Assembly: GCA_949358305.1 (NCBI GenBank)
Contig: OX442314.1
Coordinates: 1,741,087 to 1,801,086, forward strand
From: Strigamia acuminata
Taxonomy: Eukaryota > Arthropoda > Chilopoda > Geophilomorpha > Linotaeniidae
Length of the DNA: 60,000 bases
Direction of reading: 5' to 3'
Below the pieces are notes generated by a model. The model saw nothing but the letters and a program-made list of their open reading frames with translations. It ran no database searches and was not told where the DNA came from. The translations under genes and the position numbers were made by a program. Below, piece after piece: positions 53,190 to 60,000 of this stretch; within the stretch, counting starts at the first letter, position 1; the number at the start of each line of letters is the position of its first letter.

Positions 53190-53883
53190 CGTTTTTCATT
53201 CTTAAATTACGAAATCAGATGGTTTTTTGTTGATATCCATAACTGTTCCACTCTGTGAATAGAAACGGCAAGTCAGGACGGGTTTTGCACGAATTACTTG
53301 GATTTTCACCTGGAAATTTGATGCGATGAAGTTCGAGCGTCAACTGAGACAGGGTGGTCGAAAAGTCAAAAAAGTCGAAAAAACATTTGTTGCATGACGA
53401 ACCCGAAATAGGCTTTCAGGTCTAGATTTGGAAATGGAAGCCAAAAGTTATGAGATGACCGTTGTTCTATTTGTTTTGTATTAAACAAAACAAAATATCG
53501 TTCTTATCCTTTTTATTATTTTAGTTGCAAAACTATTGTTAATATTTTCATTATTACTATTATTATTATTATTCGTGGAACGATTTCAAGGATTTTGAGC
53601 AAAACGAGCGGATCGAGGTTGCCAGGCGACTCCAGCTTAGCAGCTCAACATTATTTTATGTAAGTATTGTTGCAATACCGAATTCAATGGCGAAAACATA
53701 AAAATGAAATCTGTTTTGGATCGCCCGAGTTTAAACATATTTCACAACCATTGTTACGATCGTCGTATCATCTGACCTCAGGTTTTTTAAACACACCGCT
53801 GTGTTCATTTTAAATCGTTTTTATACAGGACAGAATAATAGATTGGAAATAAGTTTCAAGCTTAAGCAAAAACAAGGAAGAGC
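53190..53883. other. No gene seen
   Basis: Spacer between the RNF216-like gene and the diverging copy at 53.9 kb; contains a short ATT microsatellite near 53550-53573. Confidence 0.45.
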
Positions 53884-54565
53884 AGCGCCTGAGTAAATTC
53901 GAAGTGGCGAAGGCAAACGACGAACTGATGGAGTGCAGTTGCTGCTTCGAAGACGAAGTGCTCATGGAGGACATGCTGCAGTGCACGGACGGTCACTTGT
54001 TCTGCAGGACGTGCGTACGGCGTCAGGCAGAGATGCACATCGGCCTGGGCAAGTACGAGTTCCCGTGCATCGACCTATACTGCAAGAGCGAGTTCCCGCT
54101 GATGGTGCTTTAGAACGTTTGACCGCCCAAGGTATTTTCTAACGTCATGCGCAAGATTCAGGAAGATGAGATCCAGCGTGTTGACATCCCGGACCTCGAG
54201 TGGTGTCCGAATTGTTCTTTCTCCACTCCCATGGCAAACGCCAACGTCATGATCTTCCGCTGCCTGAACCCGGAATATCTCAAAGTGACGTGCAAGTGAA
54301 AAGAAAATAAATAAAAACAAAAAATTGTTTTTTAGTGTTAATTAATTTTCTTTAAAAAGACTTTGCAAGGAACCGAACCACCTTCCGCTACGTGTGTCAC
54401 GAGGCCATCGAGAACTACAAGCATTTCGAGAACGGAAGGTGAGTTAATGACTGATGAGTCACAAAGGTTAATCAATCGCATTTCAACTCACTCGTCAGGT
54501 GTCGACGATGAACTGCATCGGCTGGAGGTGCAGGAGAGCCCAAAGAAGGCGAAGAGACTGAAATT
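53884..54565 (+). pseudogene. RNF216-like RBR copy, RING2 lost
   Basis: Opposite in strand to the 50 kb gene and very similar: VAKANDELMECSCCFEDEVL, CTDGHLFCRTCVRRQ, FPCIDLYCKSEFP. Then two stops (MVL-stop, NV-stop), FSNVMRKIQEDEIQR, DIPDLEWCPNCSFS and CLNPEYLKVTC, where the IBR Cys is now Tyr. The next exon reads LCKEPNHLPLR and jumps to CHEAIENYKHFENG, omitting most of RING2 including the catalytic Cys. A last exon fragment (DDELHRLEVQESPKKAKR) follows. Confidence 0.88.
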
Positions 54566-54589
54566 TGATAAAATAGTTTAAAGAATTGA

Positions 54590-55290
54590 GATGACTGAAA
54601 TTCAACGTTTTCTTTTCTGTTCATTGAATTTTCATTCTTTTCTGTTCCTCTAGGAGGAGAGGAAGAAGAAGATAAATATATTTTTTTACTTTTGGAGAAA
54701 CCGGACTCCTTTCAACCATGATTTCCTTTCGATTTTTTCAGATTTGTTCCGATTTCAGGAATACTTTTTACTACAACAGGATTATTTTTGATCAGGAAAA
54801 TTTTCGACCAGGATTTCTTTTGACTGGGAAAATTTCCGACTTGGTTGAAAGGAATTCTGATCAAAAAATGACGGGCAAAAACCGCGTTATATTGAATTTA
54901 AAATTGAAAACACCCCCTTGATACTGCACTGCATCGCACAAAGAATAAAAAAAATGGAGGATGTTGCGCCGATGCGTAGGATCAAGAAAAAAAAATAAGA
55001 TCAAAAAATTAAATTTAAAGAATAATTCATGAAATTTTCAGTGGTTACCCACTAATTTCATATTCAATCTCAATTAATTTTGTTACGCACCTTTTGCAAA
55101 CAACAAATTGGTTAAATTTCAACATAAAAATGAAATATTCAGAGATTAGAATCATTTTAAAACATTTTTGCAATTTTTTTTTACCGGGCACCACCAGAAA
55201 AATAAACAGTTTAGCAATATTGCAAATAAACAAAGTAAACAGATGTTAAATAAAGAAAAAGTGATTACAAAATTGGTGTTTTAAAATAGA
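54590..55290 (+). repeat. Duplicated 3' flank of the RBR copy
   Basis: 54595-54625 and 55030-55150 match parts of 29090-29290. No gene in between. Confidence 0.5.
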
Positions 55291-55299
55291 TTTGTTTAC

Positions 55300-55610
55300 T
55301 TGGTGGCTCAGTGTTTCAGTTCGAGAAAGCCGTTTGGTTTTATCTTCAAATGGAAATATGGAGGCGCATATCGTTTTTGTTGGTCGAATGGTTGCGACCG
55401 ATCGATCTCTGTCTAGCGGTCCATCTGCCGACGAAATTCAACTTTGTATCAACAAACAAACACAAATCAAACACAACGGCACGAGTTCAGCGCGCGCAAT
55501 TTCAAATTCATCTCATCGAGCCGAAGTTTCGGCTTTCATTTTCGAATGTCGACGAAAAGGGTTAAGAGCCTTTCGGATTTTTTGGCACGATTTTTTAATT
55601 TAATCATGAA
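55300..55610 (+). other. Possible F-box-like fragment
   Basis: A frame reads MEIWRRISFLLVEWLRPIDL, loosely F-box-like, then a basic stretch. A related peptide occurs on the minus strand near 57.9 kb (NISILLVGWSRTVCLAPW). Too weak to name. Confidence 0.25.
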
Positions 55611-55639
55611 AATCGATGAAAAGAGGTGAATTTTTAAAA

Positions 55640-56066
55640 TCCCGCCACAGCAACGACGATGGACAACGACGGCGACGACGTTGCTGATCGTCCGTCCATT
55701 CCCGGCATGATCGCCGTTGCGCCCGCGCCAGATCGTGAAATCGACACTACACAAGTATTTCATCCTAAATTAATCCTCACTATCAAACAAAGTAATTAAA
55801 AGGGATTTAATTTATATGTAAGAAGTAGCTACGATCGTTAACACCCTTCGTGAGCTGTATTGGGATTTCGTGGCAGATCCGAACGAGGTTTAAGCGTTGC
55901 TTGAATCAGAGCGCAAATCCCAACAGGAGGGGAACATCGTGATCGATCGATCGGATGCTTACCAAATGGCTGAAGGACCCCGAAGAAGCGCCCTTGAACA
56001 TCCCGGACGAAAAGAAAGCGGACAAATACGACGAATTGCTCAACGACGTGGAGGTCGTGAGCACAT
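55640..56066 (+). pseudogene. RNF216-like N-terminal fragment A
   Basis: First exon remnant (DRPSIPGMIAVAPAPDREI) with a GT donor at AA|GTATTT, a short intron, then a second exon: VTIVNTLRELYWDFVADPNE, a TAA, ESERKSQQEG, a frame change, and KWLKDPEEAPLNIPDEKKA, KYDELLNDVEVVS, where homology ends abruptly. Confidence 0.8.
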
Positions 56067-56109
56067 AAAATAAACAAAACAAACCAAATAACTAAGCTAT
56101 AAAAGCTTT

Positions 56110-56530
56110 CTATAAATTTCCGTTTAGTCGCCACCTTTTGGGCCTAGGCCAACTTGGGACACGAGCGATTTTGCCAACCACCAGAAACGGTCCACAGATC
56201 GTTATTCTATTCGGCCGAAGTCGACGCGACCAGTTTCGTCCGTTTTTCCCGGCGCTCCGAACGTCATTCGCCACAGGAAACGGCGCCGGCCCGGCCATTC
56301 CAACCAACTCGCCGTACCCGGTTCGGATTCTCGCGAAATGCCTCAAAATACGTGAGTATCTTGTTCCGAACGAACTTGCTCACCACCTCCACATCGTTGA
56401 TCAATTCGTCGAACTTGTCTGTTTTCCTCCGGGATGTTCATCGGGGCTTTTTCGGTTTGTTTCAGCTGTTTAGCGATCAACCGATCGATCACTGTGTTCC
56501 TTCTGTTGGGATTTGCGCTCTCTGATTAGA
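56110..56530 (-). pseudogene. RNF216-like N-terminal fragment B, inverted to A
   Basis: Minus-strand counterpart of fragment A: ERKSQQK, NIPEE, DELINDVEVVSKFVRNKI and LVGMAGPAPFPVANDVRSAG, with frame changes and a shortened EILAY segment. A and B face each other across about 45 bp, so 55.89-56.53 kb is an imperfect inverted repeat. Confidence 0.78.
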
Positions 56531-56689
56531 GCAGCGCGTAAACCTCGTTCAGATCTACCACGAGATCCGAATACAGTTCACGAAGCATGTTTATGATCAA
56601 AGTCACTTTCTAGATACAAATTTGTGAGTGTTCGGACGGACGCCACGTGGTCTGGGGAGGACCGCGAGGCGCTGGACGCAACACACACG

Positions 56690-57240
56690 ATGATTAAATC
56701 CACGAAATACACGAAAGACACAAGTTTAGGTTTTGGTTATTACTTTATTGTTGTCTAGGGGTATGATATGGTGTCTCAAGGTGTATTTCCCAAATGTAAT
56801 AGCGGTTTTGCCGCTATTCCTGATTGACCACGTGTCACGGCAATCGGTAGATCGCCATGACACGCGAGATCGGTTATTGCAGTTTGTGCCGCGTCGTCGC
56901 AACGTTCTTACGAACGTGCGGCGAACACGGCGTGTTGGACGCTTCAAGTCCCGACCGGCGACAGCATTGCTGCGTCGGTCCTTCGGGTCTCAACTACGAT
57001 CGGCATTGCAAAGAAGGTCGGAACACGACCGTTCGCCATGCTGGTCAAGAATCAACTGTCGGGCTTCTGCGGGGCCCACCACTTCCGGAAGGGGCACTTC
57101 CGGTTCCCAATTGGCCGGAGCCAAATGACCAACAGCTCCACCTGGTGCGGGGGACCGCGCCAGGTCGCGCACGAGAAACACACGAGGTGCGCGAGAGCTG
57201 GGAAGCGCCGTGTGTTGCAGTGAAGTGACACAGCCTGAGT
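56690..57240 (-). other. GC-rich retroelement-like segment
   Basis: Clearly more GC-rich than its surroundings. Shares the TTATTGTTGTCTAGGGGT signature with 7.9 kb, and in minus sense that gives an AATAAAG polyadenylation signal. Minus frames (VVGPAEARQLILDQHG) are not recognisable. Could be an LTR or the 3' end of an unlisted element. Confidence 0.3.
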
Positions 57241-57628
57241 GGGCAGCTGGTCACAAATTGAATGCATTTTAATTTAGTTTGAAACTTGTGAAGTGTGGCA
57301 ATAAATAATTTACGATCAAATATCTCTGAAATGTCATTTTTTTTTGCCTGCGCGCAACAGTCGCGCGGGGTCAAGGGCAATTATGCCGGAATGTCCGGAC
57401 GATCCGTTGCGTCGTCGTCGTCGCTGCTCTTACATGCACTTATACCAACACCCAACGACCTTATGATGTAAAAATGTAAATAAAGTGAAAAATGAACCTT
57501 TTAAGATGGAAAAGCGTAAATTATTTTAATTTGTAAAAATGTAAATAAAGTTTAAACCGATGAAATTTTTCGATGAGATAAATTTAAAATTGTGCGCTAA
57601 GACGCGCCGTTGTTTGATTTGTCTTTGC

Positions 57629-57741
57629 TTATTGATACAAATTTGGATTTTGCCGGCAGGTAGAGCAACTGCATCCGTATTTACCAACACAACCATCACA
57701 ACCACCGCCCACATCATTTTCACAACCTTTATTGCATTCAG
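57629..57741 (-). CDS. Defensin-like (CSalpha-beta type) peptide, mature exon only
   Basis: After a possible acceptor (GGTTTCGAAG) the minus strand encodes 37 residues from a phase-1 intron: ECNKGCENDVGGGCDGC, then VGKYGCSCSTC, and a short tail to TAA. It has CxxxC, GGC and CxC, the three parts of the cysteine-stabilised alpha-beta fold, plus two extra Cys; the usual first Cys is missing. Exon phase and length (113 bases) resemble the neighbouring gene at 58.2 kb. The signal-peptide exon was not found, so this may be a decayed copy. Confidence 0.5.
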
Positions 57742-58172
57742 CTTCGAAACCAGATGACCAAACGGTTAAGGTTGGATGTCCCAACCACCCGGAAACGTCG
57801 CGTGTAAATAATATAATTCAAATAGTTTGTCCATTTCTCAAGAAAAGTTTGTATATGTATCCGTGACCATTAGTCTGTCTTGACCAGGGCGCTAAGCAGA
57901 CCGTTCGCGACCAGCCGACCAACAAGATCGAGATATTACCCTTTATTTTTGGTTGAAAAAAAAAAACAAAAAAACCAAACAGCTCGGATTGCATGAAGTG
58001 CAGAGCCACAAAGTAAACAAATATCAATTTTAAAACAAAAAAGTCGTAATCAATTTTTTATTATTTCTTTAGCATGTGTTTCCATTGATTTTTCATATTG
58101 ATAAAATGTCTACTTTTTATTCTGGTGCTGGTGCCCAGTTCGTCTCTTGTTTGGACACACGTGCTTATTTTC

Positions 58173-58409
58173 TCAATCCTGGTCGTGGTCACAATTGCAG
58201 TTATCGTCGTCGTCACAATGACCGTCTCTTTGATGATCATTCTGACATTGATCTTGGCATTCATTTCCGTCACACGCATTTGCTGTCATGGCTAATCGGA
58301 TGAAAACATGTCGATGCTAAAAAAATTAATAGATTATTTTTCATGCAAAATATAACTTACCCATGAACGACAGAATTACAAGGAACAAGATGAATGCTAG
58401 ATATTTCAT
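58173..58409 (-). CDS. Acidic defensin-like (CSalpha-beta) peptide precursor
   Basis: Two exons, 58409-58361 and 58291-58173, 55 residues in total. Exon 1 is a signal peptide (MKYLAFILFLVILSFM) ending at a GTAAGT donor in phase 1. Exon 2, after the acceptor CCGATTAG, adds AMTANA, a good cleavage site, then a 33-residue mature part with six Cys spaced C-x4-C-x3-C-x9-C-x5-C-x-C. CxxxC, GxC (GHC) and CxC are the hallmarks of invertebrate defensins and related CSalpha-beta peptides. Unusually, the mature part is rich in Asp and strongly acidic. The intron is about 70 bp. A nearer acceptor (TTTTTTTAG) would give a different frame with a quick stop, so the acceptor choice rests on the Cys pattern. 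Probably secreted; the target is unknown. Confidence 0.68.
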
Positions 58410-59005
58410 TTTCGACTGATGAAACAAGTTGGAGAAACAAATTGACCGGTGGCTTGTGCAAGATTTTGTTAGCAGGATGTGACTGCTCCAGATTGCCTTA
58501 GTTGATATACACAAAATGTAATTACAGTTAATGGCCATGTGTGGAATTCAATTGTTTCTATTCACTTGATTTCATTACACAATAACTTTTAATGTTTTAA
58601 TTAATTAAAATGAATTGATAGCTGAGTAACAATCAGGAAAATGCAATTAAACTATACTTGACACGAGTTAAGGTTATTTAAATTTTAAATTCTGAATTCT
58701 AAATTCTACTCCGTAATTTATAATTAATAATTTATCAATTGATTCTTACTTTTCCCGAGCCATTTTTAATCCAAAACTAAAAAAAAAAATTCAAAAATTG
58801 ATGTAAATGATTCTATCCTTTGACTATTTCATATTTATGTTGAAATTTAACCAATTTGTTATACATTTTCGAAAGAAGTGTGACAAATATAATTGAGATT
58901 GAAAGCAAAAGTAGTGGGTAAACAATGAACATTTCATGGATTTTTTTTAATTTTAATTTTTCGATCAATCTAATTTTTTTTAATTGTTTGATTTCGATCC
59001 ACCAG
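58410..59005. other. No confident gene
   Basis: AT-rich. A minus-strand frame at about 58813-58929 reads MFIVYPLLLLSISIIFVTLL, a single hydrophobic segment, but it overlaps low-complexity sequence and has no support. Confidence 0.35.
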
Positions 59006-59212
59006 CGCAGTCGAACCACGCACGTGCGAGTGCCACGTCGGCGCGTGGCACCAGCAGACGTCGATGAGGTCAAGGTAGTGCCCAAGAGCGCTGTTAACAG
59101 GCGCAAGAGATATTTGTTGAGGAAACACACTTATTCGGCGCCGGATTCGTTGGAGGATTCCACGCCGTTTGCTCATCGCTTAGCGGTTACGTATTACCTG
59201 GATAGCAAGTAA
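59006..59212 (+). CDS. Terminal exon of an unknown basic protein
   Basis: Follows a plausible acceptor (TTTCGATCCACCAG) and encodes 68 residues: RSRTTHVRVPRRRVAP, DEVKVVPKSAVNRRKRY, LEDSTPFAHRLAVTYYLDSK, stop. GC-richer than its surroundings and codon-like, but not recognised. No upstream exon found. Confidence 0.4.
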   Translation, partial: RSRTTHVRVPRRRVAPADVDEVKVVPKSAVNRRKRYLLRKHTYSAPDSLEDSTPFAHRLAVTYYLDSK

Positions 59213-59469
59213 ACGAACGGGAAGCGTTCATGGCAGGGACTGTCGATGATTGCTGTTGTGATTGCTGTTGTGTTTGAAGTGTTCGCGCTTGTTGTTACAT
59301 GATTTTGCCATGTTGTTTGCAGTAGCAAATAATGCGATTAGCAAATTGATCGCAGCAAATATTCTTCGATTAATTCGTGCAAAACTCCGTTTTTATTCGC
59401 CTTTTTTTGACGTGCAGGTGGCGAAAGAAAAAAAAAGGAATAAATGAATAAAATGCTAATTTCGTTTGT

Positions 59470-59800
59470 AAATGAAGGTTGTGCAAGGAAGCGAACCATC
59501 TCCCGCTGCGCTGCGACGAGATTGAGTAGAAATCCAAATTGCAGTTTCGCACATACATCGAGGACCGGACGGACGGGTTGCTGCGCACGTGTCCGGGCAT
59601 AACAATGGCGATTGAACAATACGTGCATCAGAACGTTTTACCGCCCAACGTCATGCGCAAGATCCAGGAGGAGGAGATCCAGCGTTCCGACATCAGACTT
59701 CGAGTCATGCCCGCACTGGTCCTTCTTGCCTCGACTTCTTGGCGCCCTCCTGCACCTAAAGCCGATGCCGTTCATCGTCGTTGGAAAATTGAGGACACCT
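59470..59800 (+). pseudogene. Rearranged RNF216-like RBR fragment
   Basis: Pieces are in the wrong order: first the IBR/RING2 start (PLRCDEIE-stop, QFRTYIEDR, LLRTCPG), then the earlier RING1/IBR linker (LPPNVMRKIQEEEIQRSDI), and then a short stretch related to the last exon in opposite sense. Cannot encode an RBR domain. Confidence 0.75.
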
Positions 59801-60000
59801 GACAAGCGAATTGAAATGAGATTGATTAACTTTTGTGACTCATCAATCATTGACTTACCTTCCGTTCTCCAAATGCTTGTAATCCTCGATGGCCTCGCGA
59901 CACACGTGGCCGCACGTGCACGTCATCGAATTGCAGCCATGTTGTTTGATGATATGGCGTTTGCACCGGGTCCACGTACGTAGAAACGCGTCGTCATCTA
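59800..60000 (-). pseudogene. RNF216-like RING2 fragment (runs off the window)
   Basis: In minus sense: CKRHIIKQHGCNSMTCTCG keeps the expected catalytic Cys, then a deletion joins it to HVCREAIEDYKHLENG and a GTAAGT donor; the next exon starts after TTGTCAG. It faces the plus-strand fragment at 59.47 kb. Confidence 0.75.

Overview
The window is animal nuclear DNA. It is AT-rich, has many short GT-AG introns, and carries animal gene families: DEG/ENaC channels, an RNF8-like FHA-RING ligase, RNF216-like RBR ligases, a CMTR1-like cap methyltransferase copy, C2H2 zinc fingers, galaxin-like and CSalpha-beta peptides. It also has animal-type BEL/Pao, gypsy and hAT elements. It is an invertebrate; I cannot fix the phylum. 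There is no bacterial gene order, CRISPR array or rRNA.

Layout. 0-3 kb: the 3' part of a plus-strand DEG/ENaC gene encoding at least two channel domains in one chain, then a decayed copy of its last exon. 5-12 kb: a KRAB-less C2H2 gene, a palindromic repeat block, and an inverted, broken copy of the zinc-finger locus. 12.1-13.5 kb: an apparently complete RNF8-like gene. 16-17 kb: a CMTR1-like pseudogene and a small TA-flanked MITE. 22.8-27.0 kb: a very young BEL/Pao element that has lost its reverse transcriptase. 27.2-28.7 kb: an RNF8/RNF216 chimeric pseudogene ending near a perfect palindromic hAT MITE. 29.7-33.8 kb: a minus-strand DEG/ENaC gene whose 11 exons read through as one protein of about 781 residues with two complete channel domains, followed upstream by a 21-bp minisatellite. 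35.5-38.4 and 43.2-46.4 kb: two related gypsy elements, also without RT-RNase H-integrase. 40.5-42.4 kb: a hAT element with a fold-back element nested in it. 47.8 kb: galaxin-like gene. 49.3-53.2 kb: RNF216-like gene with a long poly-Glu tail and a CACTG-ended MITE in an intron. 53.9-60 kb: scattered RNF216-like fragments in both orientations, plus one clear and one probable cysteine-stabilised alpha-beta (defensin-like) gene.

Most noteworthy: the DEG/ENaC genes. Two genes 30 kb apart on opposite strands each join TM2 of one channel domain to TM1 of the next inside a single exon. In the complete gene the intron phases of the two halves repeat exactly (0,1,0,0,2), so the protein looks like a gene-encoded tandem dimer of a channel family normally built from separate one-domain subunits. 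Other strong signals are the repeated loss of RT from three LTR elements that keep Gag-protease frames, an acidic defensin-like gene, and an E3-ligase region shredded into modules by local duplication and inversion.

Exon limits were read by eye from splice consensus, reading frame and comparison between paralogues; no alignment, expression or database evidence was available.
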